Shown in pieces: positions 22,711 to 32,213 of a stretch of DNA of 64,000 nt (position 1 is the stretch's first letter; the number at the start of each line of letters is the position of its first letter). This DNA comes from Symbiodinium kawagutii (Eukaryota; Sar; Dinophyceae; Suessiales; Symbiodiniaceae). A program made the position numbers and the translations under genes. Location: NCBI GenBank assembly GCA_009767595.1, contig VSDK01022269.1, positions 66,855-130,854 of the forward strand. The letters are read 5' to 3'. Below the pieces are notes generated by a model. It worked only from the letters and a program-made list of their open reading frames with translations, was not told the DNA's origin and ran no database searches.

Positions 22711-23260
22711 ATGAATAAATATGAAAATGGTAAAATTTACAAGATAGTAGATGTTGGGTATAACCTTTGTTATATTGGTAGCACTGTTGAAAGTTTAGCA
22801 AGAAGAATGGCAAAGCATAGAGACCATTACAAGAGATACAGGCAAGAACACGAACCTATATAAAATTGTTTGACATATTTGATAAATATGGAGTTGAAAA
22901 CTGTAAGATTGAAAGGATTGAAAAATACCCTTGTGAAAGTAAGGAAGCATTAGAAGAGAGAGAAGGATACCACCAACAAAATACAGACTGTGTGAATAAA
23001 CATATAGCTGGTAGAACGTTAGAACAATACAGAGCAGACAATCGTGAATTTCTTTTACAACAGAAAAGGGATTACCATCACAACAACAAAGAACATTGTA
23101 ATCAAAAAAGTAGAGACCGCTACAATAAGAACAAAGAAACAATCAGTAAAGAAGCAAAGGAAAACAGAATTGTATGTGATTGTGGCAGTGAATTTAGAAA
23201 AAGCGATAAATCACAACACGAAAAAACAAAAAAACACCAAAATTACCAATATAACTTAAT
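22711..23260 (+). pseudogene. GIY-YIG endonuclease, frameshifted
   Basis: The frame from ATG 22711 encodes 50 residues with the GIY-YIG start (GKIY, YIG, then an Arg-rich helix with HR) and stops at 22861-22863. The remainder continues in the -1 frame from about 22857. It encodes the middle of the domain (EKYPCESKEALEEREGY), an AGRTLEQYR segment and a C-terminal C-x-C-G...H...H zinc-finger-like tail. The same layout occurs uninterrupted in the paralogue at 30239-30901, so a single missing base explains the break. The open frame runs on to 23321, but homology ends near the KKHQNYQ tail around 23250. Its 3' end lies against the fibre gene on the other strand. Decay and an assembly indel are both possible. 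Confidence 0.8.
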
Positions 23261-23269
23261 ATTATTTAT

Positions 23270-25816
23270 CTATTCTTTTGCTTTGCTTTTTGCTTTACTT
23301 TTAGGTTTAGGTTTAATATAATCTTGAATAAAATTTTCTACTTCAAACAATCTACTCTCTAAATGCTCAACTTTACTTTTTAATTCTTCATTTTCATCAA
23401 TTAATTCTCTTACTGCTCCCCATACAAAAGTGTTTAGTTTAACATAATTCAACTTCTTAACATCACGAGTATCAACAATAATATTTTCAATTTCTTCAGG
23501 CAATTGTTTTTCTACATCTTCTGCTATAAATCCAATATGATTTTATTAACTCCTTTTTCTTTTTCTGCTTTCATTCTAAAAGTTTTTGGTTTAATTGCTT
23601 GAATAATTTGTTTAAAATTAATATTAGCATCTTTAATATCATATTTAATTTTTTCTGATGACGTGTCTGTAAGCTCCCCAGTTAAAGTATATGTTGCTTC
23701 AATCTGGACGTCAGTTGAAATACTTAATTCTTCAACATTATGTTTATATTTCATATATAAGACCCTTCCGTCATCCGTCACATTACCACCATAAAATAAA
23801 GTGTCTTTATCATAACTTCTATTTAAAAATTCATTAGCATAACATTCCTTCGCTGATATATTAACAGTATCACCTAATAATACAAAAGGTTCGGCATTTA
23901 TTTCAGTTAATTTAAAGTATTCAACACTGTTTCTTTCAAATGCTATATCATTATCGCCTTTAGAACTAATGACATCAGTTGCTAAATCAATATTTGTATT
24001 CATTTCTACTTTACCATTTCTTAAATAAAAGAAGTCTATTCCATTGCGACGAAATGAAACATCTGAATTTTCTAAACTGTCATAAATATCTGATTGACAA
24101 CCTGTAAGCATTCTTGTTCTTAAACTTGTTCCACCTAATTGAATGTAATCAATATTGTTTCTTTTTAAATAAACATCAACATTAGTAGCACTATCATAAA
24201 CATTAGATGACATTTTATAACCTGCATCAATCAATACATCTCTCAATATTCGTAAGTCTTCTAATGAATGTCTATAAACCATATAAGTAATTCTACCATC
24301 TTCAGTAGTATTAGCACCATCAAAAATAGGGTCCTCTGTTGCGTGTCTAATTCTAAATCTATTAGCAAAACAATCATCACCATGTATAGCACTACTTGTT
24401 ATAACATCACCTGCTAAAACTGCTCCCGTATCCATATTTACTCTTTTGTAGAATGTTAATTCTTCACTTGTTCTGTTATAATCTAAAAATTTAACTTCTC
24501 CATCGCCTGCAGTATTACCACCATAAAAATCAGTATGCATTGTAGTGCTTCTTGGTTTAATTTCATTTACTTTAATTGTTGGCGTTTTTAATGAATTACC
24601 CCACGGAATAACCAATTGTGGTTCAGTATCAACTTCATCTTCCAGTCTAAATATGAAAATATTATTTCTATGAAAATCAACATTAATATCACTATTACTG
24701 TCAAAATTGTTACTTTTAACAGTATAATCACCATCAATCATAATATCTCTGTAAAATGTTATATCTTCATTTGTTCTCGTCCATTGCATGAAATTAATTC
24801 TATCATTACCGGCACTATTGCTACCGTAAAATCTCATATTAGCATTTAATGACCTGCTCCTAATTTCATTCATAAATATCTTATCTGCTTCAAATCCTTT
24901 TCCATCTGGAACTTGAACTAATGGAATTGCTACTGGAGAAGGGTCGCTATTAAAAATTAAGTAGTCATCACCATAACGACGGAAAACTGTATTTTCATCG
25001 CCGTATGAGTTGTATATACTTGATTTAACCTGATTATGGCATACAAAATTTTTATTGTTTTTAACTTCTACTTCATTTGTATTTATTGATAATAAGTCTA
25101 TACCGTTTCTTGTAATAACAATATCGTTATCTCCATCACTAGTTATAGCATTTGTTATAATTCCATCAGTTGATTTTAAACTAATACCACTATTCAAGTC
25201 CAATTGATTGTTTCTTAAATAAAAAAAAGTCAATATCATTACGACTATATGTAGCATCTACATCGCGGGTAGTATCAAAAGCATTTGCTTTAACTGTATG
25301 CCCGTTCAACTCAATATCACAATTGAATTTAACTAAATTCTCTTTGACTTCAATTTCTGTAATGTCATTTCTTTTTATCAATAAATCGGTATTTGTAAAA
25401 GTATCTAATACATCACTTTTTAATGTTGCACTTGCTCTAATATCAACACCATTGATATAATTTGAACTATTTAACGAAAATACACTCATATTACCTCCGA
25501 TTTGAGCATCACCATTCACATAGAAATCTTTATCGCTACCAATAGCATTTAATATAATTTTAGAATTACCTAAAACATGACCAATACGAAGCGTTCCTGC
25601 CATGTCTTGAGGATTATTGATATTCAATTTGTTATTCAATAGATTATCTACCTCTGTTTGATTATAGTAATTGGTTAAGTCGCCACCTCCTCCACCTCCT
25701 CCATTTGCCACTGCTGTATCAACATAGCTCTCTGTTGCTAAATTGGAGCTTCCAGTTGCTAGTAGTTTGATAAAATCAGTTCCAATGTATCTAGTTGAGC
25801 CATCTAATGAAACCAT
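23270..25816 (-). pseudogene. Fibre-like protein with C-terminal S74 intramolecular chaperone, two frameshifts
   Basis: Three consecutive minus-strand frames (25816-25190, 25257-23524, 23503-23270) form one gene of roughly 850 codons. The N terminus has a short head, a run of seven Gly and a coiled NNK/LNN segment. The body is built of two alternating motifs: a short R-N-x-I-D-[FY] unit and a longer F-Y-G-[GS]-N...D-[GR]...Y/W...EEL unit, suggesting a trimeric beta-structured fibre. The end has the S74 (endosialidase-type) signature: Ser-Ser-Glu-Lys-Ile-Lys-Tyr-Asp near the autocleavage site, then an IAEDV-type segment, LPEE and a long coiled coil. The breaks are at an A8 run (25221-25228, one base too many) and at 23541-23544 (one base too few). 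Probable role: host attachment. Confidence 0.8.
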
Positions 25817-25828
25817 ATATTTATATTT

Positions 25829-25832
25829 TAGA
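25829..25832 (-). promoter_or_regulatory. TCTA motif upstream of the fibre gene
   Basis: TCTA (read on the minus strand) is embedded in AT-rich sequence 16 nt before the fibre ATG. Similar TCTA motifs precede other virion-side genes here. A TCTA late promoter is known in the virophage Mavirus and its giant virus CroV. Confidence 0.3.
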
Positions 25833-25838
25833 TTTTAA

Positions 25839-26441
25839 TTAATAATATTCTCGTTTTTTACTTTTTGGTTTGAACATATTTTGACATAGGTTATTATATT
25901 TTTCTTGTTTTTGTTTTAGGTATTCATTCTGTAATAGTTGATAATGTTGTTGTATGTTAGTTAATGGGTTTGTTGGTTGTGGTTTAAGGATTTGATTTGT
26001 CATTGGGACGGTTAATGTTGGTTGTAGGTCACCATGTGCCCCAGCACTTCGTGGTGGAATGTTCTCTTTATTATCATCTTCATATACTACAGGTTTAGGT
26101 TTCGGTGTCGCTTTTCCTTTTGGATTTGCTTGTTTCTTTACTGGTTTAGGGTCGCAGTTATGACTATAACGAAGGTTCTTATAACTCATTGACTTATCAC
26201 ATTTATCACATTTTACTATATCACTTGCTTTAGGTTTGGCTTTAGGCTTTGCTTTTGGTGCTGGAGTTTCTGTTGGTGGTTCTATTGGTGGTTCGCGTAT
26301 GCTACACGAAACTTCGTGTTCTGTTGCTTCTTCAATTATTTCATTTACTGTTTCTGTTGGTTGTTCAGTTGCTTCTTCAATTGGTTCAGGTTGTTCATCT
26401 TTGGTTACTGCTTCATTTAAATCAACTACTGATATTGACAT
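25839..26441 (-). CDS. Pro/Lys/Glu-rich protein with a single zinc-finger motif (200 aa)
   Basis: The N-terminal third is acidic and rich in Glu, Pro and Thr. The middle has an alternating Pro-Lys-Ala-Lys tract and then a Cys-x2-Cys-x12-His-x-Cys cluster (KCDKCDKSMSYKNLRYSHNC) around residues 95-115. A Lys/Pro linker and a Gln/Asn-rich helical C terminus ending in a basic Lys-Lys-Arg-Glu-Tyr-Tyr follow. This C-C-H-C motif with a SMSYKNLRYSH-like core recurs in proteins of algal viruses, but I know of no assigned function. It lies between the fibre and penton genes on the same strand, so a structural or DNA-condensing role is a reasonable inference. Confidence 0.6.
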   Translation of the reverse strand: MSISVVDLNEAVTKDEQPEPIEEATEQPTETVNEIIEEATEHEVSCSIREPPIEPPTETPAPKAKPKAKPKASDIVKCDKCDKSMSYKNLRYSHNCDPKPVKKQANPKGKATPKPKPVVYEDDNKENIPPRSAGAHGDLQPTLTVPMTNQILKPQPTNPLTNIQQHYQLLQNEYLKQKQEKYNNLCQNMFKPKSKKREYY

Positions 26442-26554
26442 ATATAAAAGGATATAATTTTCTTAATATTTTCTTATTTTTAAATAAAATCAGAAAATAT
26501 TAGGTCATTTGATTAATAGTTAATGATTAAATAGGTGGTTGTTCTGATTTTGAA

Positions 26555-27397
26555 TTAATATGACGGGTGGTCAAAAACTAAAGCAAATTCAAGGGGTATA
26601 TCATATAGATTAATTGTTTTACTTTGCTCGTTTGTTAATCTAAAACTTAATCGTTTTAAGTTTTTGCCACTGACATCAATATAGTCCTGTGCCATTGCAC
26701 CACCATGATTATCATTAACAATGCCACCTAATTGCTGGTCTATAAGAATTTTACGAATTATAGAAGATGAGTAAGTATTGGGTGCTGAATATCTATGGTC
26801 TGTCAATTCAGGAGAGTTTAGATACAATGCTCTAAATGGAACTAAATTGAGATATGAAGAAGTCCAGACACTTAAACCACCATTAGTTGGAACATAATTA
26901 CTCAACAAATAGTTAGTTGATAATATTTAACTTGTGTTGTAGTCAGCGTCATTTCTATTCCATTCACTACCTACATAAGTTGCTAATTCTGTATCTGTAG
27001 GTATTTTCAATTTAAAGTTTAATCCGTCAGCTACTTTTATTTCCATTGTTCGTGTAGCACTTGAATAGGCATAAACAAATATGTCATTTCCAGCATTCAA
27101 GTCTCTAACAGCATCATTTAATTTACTTACAATATCATACGAAAGTTGCTCGGCGTAATAAATTTTGTTAGATAAATCAAGGATAACACATCTTAATAAA
27201 GTATCAGTATTATCATAAATCATAGCGTAAAACTTCTCATAGAAACCTACTTCTGTGGTCTTGAATGTTGCTGGTAATGACACTTCTGTAATATACATGC
27301 GTGTTCCTTCAGGACATTCAAAATTAGTATCTAGTTCAATTACAAAATCACTGCTTGAATTAGATTGGGGTAGGCGGTAATTAGAATTTACATACAC
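26555..27397 (-). pseudogene. Penton (minor capsid) protein interrupted by one in-frame TAA
   Basis: Two open segments (27397-26927 and 26908-26555) lie in the same frame, separated by only a TAA at 26927-26929 and six codons. Together they give about 280 codons, the normal size for a PLV/virophage penton with a single jelly roll. The N-terminal part has the typical SNYRLPQSNSSSDFVIEL opening and an EVSLPATF strand. The C-terminal part has the family's DYIDVSGKNLKRLSFRLT segment and ends in a FALVFDHPSY strand. A CAA-to-TAA change would explain the stop. TAA is used as a normal stop by other genes here, so recoding is unlikely. The alternative is two separate small proteins, which I consider less likely. 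Confidence 0.75.
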
Positions 27398-27436
27398 TTT
27401 TTATATGTCAATTTACTACTCATTATATTATTTAAT

Positions 27437-27440
27437 TAGA
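27437..27440 (-). promoter_or_regulatory. TCTA motif upstream of the penton gene
   Basis: AATCTAATTA on the minus strand, 43 nt before the penton ATG. The same 10-base core appears before the ORFs at 28349 and 32262. Confidence 0.3.
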
Positions 27441-27467
27441 TTTTTTATAAACTAATAATATAAATAA

Positions 27468-28325
27468 ATGATTGGAGTTGTAGCAGGAGCAGGAAGAACA
27501 GCATTAGCACAGGTAGGTCGTAGATTTGGAAGAGATGTTGTAAGAAGAATAATGCAAGGAGAAAGAATTGAAGACATTCTAACAAGAGATGAAATGAGAG
27601 GATTAGGTAAAGATTTAGGTAAAGTTGCCTTTGGTGAGTTGATGAAGCAGGGAAAAGATTATATCATTGACGACCATAAGAAGAAAAATAAAGATTGGAA
27701 TGATAGAATGAACGACTTTACAAGAAATTTAAATGAACACTTTAGGCAACATAGAACATTATATGCTGAAGAAAGGAATGTAGGAAATAAAGAAGCCATT
27801 GAAGACCGCCGTGGCTTGTGGAATGCCTATTCATCACCTAGTGGTATGTATAAGACAGGAAAGACACTTTATATTAGTGGAACAGGAGGCAAGGATGGTT
27901 CATTGACGCGTGATATTATGGATGACTTGTTGTTAGTCCCTACAAGAAATGTTCATCATAGTGAGAAATACAGGGACGCAATGAAAGAGATAAATGAAAG
28001 CCCAGAAGTTAGTAGGCTTGTATCTCATTCCCTCGCGTCGGCAGTAGTAAATAAAATTAACCAAGAAATGCCTAATAGATTTCATACAACAACTTATGCA
28101 ACCCCCACAATAAAGAAGAAAAGACACGGAAAACAAGACCCACGCAGATTGGATTACAGGAACCCCACAGACGTTGTTTCAATTTTAGATGGCTACGCTG
28201 TTACAAGTGATTTAAAAGAAATGAACCCTTTGATGAGCCACAGTTATATCAATTTTGAAGGGAACGGTAGAACTGCTATTAATCCATCTACTGCAATTAG
28301 CAATGGCTTTAATCCTAATGTGTAA
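27468..28325 (+). CDS. Class-3-lipase-like alpha/beta hydrolase (285 aa)
   Basis: The first 130 residues are basic and helical with no recognised domain. The second half fits a class 3 lipase fold. A LYISGTGGKDG strand and turn (about 134-144) sits where the oxyanion region lies. The nucleophile elbow is LVSHSLAS with Ser188; family members usually read GHSLGG, so both flanking Gly positions are substituted. Asp235 lies in RNPTDVVS and His258 in LMSHSYINF. The Ser-Asp-His triad is therefore complete and in the correct order. Lipases occur in several PLVs and could help membrane passage during entry or release. It is divergent from the penton gene and followed by MCP, consistent with a virion protein. 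Confidence 0.65.
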   Translation: MIGVVAGAGRTALAQVGRRFGRDVVRRIMQGERIEDILTRDEMRGLGKDLGKVAFGELMKQGKDYIIDDHKKKNKDWNDRMNDFTRNLNEHFRQHRTLYAEERNVGNKEAIEDRRGLWNAYSSPSGMYKTGKTLYISGTGGKDGSLTRDIMDDLLLVPTRNVHHSEKYRDAMKEINESPEVSRLVSHSLASAVVNKINQEMPNRFHTTTYATPTIKKKRHGKQDPRRLDYRNPTDVVSILDGYAVTSDLKEMNPLMSHSYINFEGNGRTAINPSTAISNGFNPNV

Positions 28326-28331
28326 ATAAAA

Positions 28332-28335
28332 TCTA
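28332..28335 (+). promoter_or_regulatory. TCTA motif upstream of the 76-aa ORF
   Basis: AATCTAATTA in AT-rich sequence 17 nt before ATG 28349, matching the motif before the penton and 32262 genes. Confidence 0.3.
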
Positions 28336-28348
28336 ATTAAAAATAATA

Positions 28349-28579
28349 ATGTTTTTCAATAAACAAAATGTCAATAATAAAAATCAACAGATAGTATTAT
28401 TCAAAGGAAAAAATAGTTACAACAAAGTAATCAATGAAATGAAAGAAGCACCAAAAGAGTATGAAGCAATAAAACTGCTGGTAGAAAGTGAAAATAACAA
28501 TATAACAAATTTACAAAATCATAGTATAAAATCAAAAAATAATATACAAATGAAATCTCATAATAAATTGAAAAAATAA
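28349..28579 (+). CDS. Hypothetical 76-aa Asn/Lys-rich protein
   Basis: No family is recognised. The product is basic and low-complexity (Asn, Lys, Gln), with a short FKGKNSYNKVINEMKEA stretch that could be helical. It lies between the lipase-like and MCP genes on the same strand, 23 bp after the former, so it is probably expressed with the virion module. Confidence 0.45.
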   Translation: MFFNKQNVNNKNQQIVLFKGKNSYNKVINEMKEAPKEYEAIKLLVESENNNITNLQNHSIKSKNNIQMKSHNKLKK

Positions 28580-28582
28580 ATT

Positions 28583-28586
28583 TCTA
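28583..28586 (+). promoter_or_regulatory. TCTA motif upstream of the major capsid gene
   Basis: TTTCTAATATAGAAA, itself a palindrome, lies 23 nt before the MCP ATG at 28606. It is a candidate late promoter by analogy with Mavirus. Confidence 0.35.
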
Positions 28587-28605
28587 ATATAGAAATATAT
28601 AACTT

Positions 28606-30173
28606 ATGGATAATATTATTAGCGAGTCAAGTGACCAAATGATTAATCAATTGGGCTTCCAGAAACAAGTCAGTATATTACATCCCGACGCTTTGTTAAT
28701 TTCTTCCCTTCTGGTTCAAACGTGTATGCTCCTAATCAAGGAAATAAAAATATAAGATTTAACATTTCAGCAGATGATAACAATTACATTGATTTAAGTT
28801 CTATTAGGGTCTTTGCCACCTTACAAAATACGGACGGTAATCAGGGTCATTTCTTGAGGCCATTAGCAGGATTACATGCTTTCTTCCAACGATATATGTT
28901 AAATGTAGCAGGTCAACAGGTTCAAGATATTATAGAATACAACCGTCATTGTGAATTGTATGAATGCCTTAAACCAAAAACTGTTAGAGACATGGATGAC
29001 ATTGAAAGCGGGGCTAATCCTAGATGGGATGCTGATTATCACGATTACGCTAATGGACTTGATGTATTCTTACAACCATTAACAGCGTCAGCAGATGCAA
29101 ACACAGCAGGTCAGGTTGTTGTTTATACTAACGGCGACCACAATGAATGGGGCAGGGTAGACAAAAGATACACCAGACATTCAATCACAGGCATTGCTGG
29201 AGCTAATGGTAAAATGAGATTATCACACAAGCCATGCTGTGGCTTAATCAGTGGCTCTAACTATTACATCCCATTAAGATATGCGCCATTAGAGTTACAG
29301 TTTCAAATTGTATCCAATGCCACAGACCCTATTGTAGTGCCACAAGGGACAGGTGGAGCAGGACAAACTGATAAGGAAGGATATTATTTTAGAGATGGTG
29401 ACACATCAACACAGTGGGAGCTCAATAATGTATTCATTAGAGCAGAAATTATTCAATTGGACAATACTGTTAACAATAATATCGTAAAACACCTACTTGA
29501 TGGTCAGTCATTAAAATTAGTCTTCCCAATGTATCACACTATCACTCAATCATTTAATGCTGGTGGAGGAGAAATCAATATGAACATTGTTAAATCATCT
29601 TCTAAATTGACTGGAGCATTTATTACATTATATAGAACTCCTACAGATGGATTGTTTGATGCTAGATTTTTACCTGACAATTATGTATATAAACGATGGA
29701 ATTATTTTTACAATCCAATGATTAACAAACGTATTAACAACAGTGGATTAGCAAATACTGATGATTTACAGGGTGAGGGCTTCCAGTCATGGAGTAAGAA
29801 TTTATCATGGCAAATACAATTAAGCAATTCTCAAAAATATCCTGAATTTGAAGCACAATCATTGTCAGAAACATTTTACTATTTACGAAGAGCAATACAT
29901 TACATGAATGAAGGTCAAGATAGTTTGAGTTTCTCATACCGTCAATACCGAGAAAACAAATTTATTATTGGTATGTCGTTTGAGAAAATGCATTCAAATG
30001 AAGGAACCAGTTTCACAGGTTATAATTCTAAAATGTCCGGCATTACTAACTTTAAACTGAAAGGAACCGAAGGAGCTCTACCGGCAGATGAACAAGTCCA
30101 AGAAATATTTGTGCATTTAATTAGCGAAGCAGTTCTTGAATTGCGCGAGTCGGGTGCGGTTGTGTATGATTAG
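28606..30173 (+). CDS. Major capsid protein (double jelly-roll), with a one-base shift near codon 19
   Basis: The long open frame (28722-30173, 483 codons) has the PLV MCP character: an FFQRYMLNVAGQQVQDI strand followed by the conserved EYNRHCELYECL segment, strands rich in aromatic residues, and a C terminus ending in AVVYD as is common in this family. The true start is probably ATG 28606, whose frame encodes MDNIISESSDQMINQLGFQ, typical of MCP N termini. That frame joins the main one through a -1 shift near 28662, giving about 522 residues. The main frame upstream of 28722 reads SQYITSRRFVNFFPSG, again MCP-like, which supports the join. The protein forms the pseudo-hexameric capsomers. Confidence 0.9.
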
Positions 30174-30186
30174 TTCTTTCATTTTA

Positions 30187-30228
30187 AATTACTATAATAT
30201 ACTTAAAAGGAAGTTTATTATAGTAATT
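30187..30228. promoter_or_regulatory. 13-bp hairpin with ACTTAAAAG in its loop, between MCP and GIY-YIG
   Basis: AATTACTATAATA at 30187-30199 pairs perfectly with 30216-30228. The 16-nt loop holds ACTTAAAAG at 30201-30209, 38 nt before the GIY-YIG start. The stem could end MCP transcription while the loop motif starts the next gene. This is a structural observation with inferred function. Confidence 0.45.
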
Positions 30229-30238
30229 AGTAGTAAGT

Positions 30239-30901
30239 ATGGAGCAAAGAAATTATCAAAATGGAAAAATCTATTGTATTAAAAACTGCAAAACAAAAGA
30301 TATATATGTTGGTTCTACAACTCAAGCATTAAGCAAAAGAATGGAAAAGCATAGGGCAAGTATGAAGTGTGAAAAAAGAGGAAGAGCACCCTTATATCAA
30401 TTAATGAGAGATATTGGAGTAGAACACTTTTACATCAAACTAATTCAAAAATACCCCTGCAATGACATAGAAGAATTAAGGTCTAAAGAAGGTGAATGGA
30501 TAGAACAGATGGGAAATTTGAATGTCAATCTGGCAGGAAGAACACCAGAACAATACCGCATCGATACAAAAGAACAAAAACAAGAATATGATAAACAATA
30601 CAATGAAAAGAATAAAGAGAAGAAACAACAACGAGAAAAAATAAGATATGAAAACAAAAAGGAAGAAATCAAGCAAAGAAGCAAAAACAGGTATGAAGAG
30701 AAAAAGGATGACATATTAGAACAACACAAAGAATACAGGGAGACACATAAAGTAGAATTAACCAAGTGGTTTAAAACAAAACACGAATGCCAATGCGGTG
30801 GAAATTATACAAATAGAAATAAAGCACAACATATTAAATCTAAAAAACATCAAAATTTTCTAAATAATAATATAGAAAATAATGTTCAAATACCAGAGTA
30901 A
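30239..30901 (+). CDS. GIY-YIG endonuclease, intact (220 aa)
   Basis: The GIY-YIG nuclease domain is at the N terminus: GKIY at residues 9-12, YVG at 23-25, the catalytic-helix Arg34 with the RMEKHR segment, and a conserved KYPC...EEL.SKEGEWI region. A highly charged Lys/Glu/Gln helix (about 100-175) follows, and a C-terminal C-x-C-G...H...H cluster ends in KSKKHQNF. The same linker and tail occur in the broken paralogue at 22711, so the element carries two copies of one family. Such nucleases are common in algal viruses and may act as homing-type or host-DNA-degrading enzymes. The gene overlaps the next ORF by 20 bp. Confidence 0.88.
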   Translation: MEQRNYQNGKIYCIKNCKTKDIYVGSTTQALSKRMEKHRASMKCEKRGRAPLYQLMRDIGVEHFYIKLIQKYPCNDIEELRSKEGEWIEQMGNLNVNLAGRTPEQYRIDTKEQKQEYDKQYNEKNKEKKQQREKIRYENKKEEIKQRSKNRYEEKKDDILEQHKEYRETHKVELTKWFKTKHECQCGGNYTNRNKAQHIKSKKHQNFLNNNIENNVQIPE

Positions 30902-31199
30902 AAACAATAAGTCAGTCTTACGTAGAAATCATCTTCATAAATCACCACTAAATTTTAGTCCCTTTGATTTCAGAGATACAAAATATTTAGAACACCTACA
31001 TCATCAACTTAAGTTAAGGAGCAGTAAGGAAGCAATGACACTATTAAGAAAGGACATGATAGAAAGCAACAACAGAGCAAACTTTCAGGGTGAAGTGGAT
31101 AAAATCAAGAGAGAATTAGAAAGACCTAATTTACCTTATGCTACTAAAGAACATTTAGAAGAAAGATTAAAAGGATACAGGGATTTATTTAAATTTTAA
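30882..31199 (+). CDS. Hypothetical 105-aa basic protein
   Basis: No family is recognised. It starts within the last codons of the GIY-YIG gene. Residues 30-105 are strongly helical with heptad-like Leu spacing (YLEHLHHQLKL, then KIKRELERP). The frame ends at a perfect AT hairpin (31198-31229). It is compact and basic, possibly a DNA-associated or minor virion protein. Confidence 0.5.
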   Translation: MFKYQSKNNKSVLRRNHLHKSPLNFSPFDFRDTKYLEHLHHQLKLRSSKEAMTLLRKDMIESNNRANFQGEVDKIKRELERPNLPYATKEHLEERLKGYRDLFKF

Positions 31200-31229
31200 T
31201 ATAATATTATTTCTATATAATATTATATT
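31198..31229. terminator. AT hairpin between 30882 and 31233 genes
   Basis: AATATAATATTAT (31198-31210) pairs with ATAATATTATATT (31217-31229), loop TTCTAT. The loop contains TCTA, 21 nt before the next ATG, so terminator and promoter may overlap. Confidence 0.45.
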
Positions 31230-31232
31230 GAT

Positions 31233-32213
31233 ATGGCAACAGCAGTTTTAGAAAACATAAACCCCTATTCTAAATATGGATTGAAGAGGAGACCAACATA
31301 TAATGAAATAATTAATCTCATTGATGAAAATGAAACAATAACTGGAGCACTTCCAGACAGAACAGCAACACAATTTAAAGCAAGTCCTGAAGGTAGTTTC
31401 TTTGATGGTCTTGACCATCTTGAAATACTAAAGGAACAACAACAAAGAATACACGAAAGACAATTAAGAGATTTAATGATGAGACAAAATTTAGGAGGTA
31501 GAACTTACCACGCAGAAAGATTAAGAGACCAAATGAGAAACANNNNNNNNNNNNNNNNNNNNNNNNNNNNNNNNNNNNNNNNNNNNNNNNNNNNNNNNNN
31601 NNNNNNNNNNNNNNNNNNNNNNNNNNNNNNNNNNNNNNNNNNNNNNNNNNNNNNNNNNNNNNNNNNNNNNNNNNNNNNNNNNNNNNNNNNNNNNNNNNNN
31701 NNNNNNNNNNNNAGAGCAAGTAGCGCGGCTCAAACGCCACAAATACCACAACCACAACCAAGAGACGGTAGAGTAACACCGGCAGGAGTTGATAATCCTG
31801 ACTTATTTGTCATTGGTGGTAGTAGTGAAAGCGAAGATGAAATGCAAACAGCCAGAGCAAACAAAGAGGATTTAATAATGCATTCATTAAGATTTAGAAA
31901 TCCAGAGGCCACAAATACAGACCTTGTCCGTGCAGTGGATGTATTAAAGCAATACACAGATTTAACTCCAGAGCAAATAGCATCAGATTTTAGCAATTTT
32001 TCTATCTTAAATAATATCTATTCAACTTTGTTGAGAAATGGTTTTATTACTGATGATGTTTTTGAACAATATCAAGTAATAACAGGTGAAATCGGTCAAG
32101 AGAGAGGAGGTAGAAAACGAGCTAAACTATTGAGACAGCTGGCAGAACATTATAGAGATAATATTTATGATGTTTACATTGATGATATAGCTAACCGACC
32201 AGTAGGAGCATAA
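31233..32213 (+). CDS. Hypothetical virion-side protein containing a 170-N assembly gap
   Basis: The N-terminal 103 codons and C-terminal about 166 codons are open in the same coordinate frame on either side of an N run at 31543-31712. The true gap length is unknown, so the total length is unreliable. The N part has an NPYSKYGLKRRPTYNEII motif. The centre is Gln/Pro-rich with an acidic SSESEDE stretch. The C part is helical with a GRKRAKLLRQL basic segment. I do not recognise the family. The Pro/Gln-rich and acidic centre suggests a flexible linker, and a repeat there might have caused the assembly gap. Confidence 0.6.
   Translation: MATAVLENINPYSKYGLKRRPTYNEIINLIDENETITGALPDRTATQFKASPEGSFFDGLDHLEILKEQQQRIHERQLRDLMMRQNLGGRTYHAERLRDQMRNXXXXXXXXXXXXXXXXXXXXXXXXXXXXXXXXXXXXXXXXXXXXXXXXXXXXXXXXXRASSAAQTPQIPQPQPRDGRVTPAGVDNPDLFVIGGSSESEDEMQTARANKEDLIMHSLRFRNPEATNTDLVRAVDVLKQYTDLTPEQIASDFSNFSILNNIYSTLLRNGFITDDVFEQYQVITGEIGQERGGRKRAKLLRQLAEHYRDNIYDVYIDDIANRPVGA

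Noticed and set aside
26236..26503. Plus-strand Val/Leu-rich frames inside the element
   Set aside because: Antisense shadow of the Pro/Lys-rich zinc protein gene.
26927..26929. Reassigned TAA codon (alternative genetic code)
   Set aside because: Several intact genes of the element end at TAA, so general reassignment does not fit.
30445..30765. 106-codon minus-strand frame with Cys/Ser/Leu
   Set aside because: Antisense to the Lys/Glu-rich linker of the intact GIY-YIG nuclease.
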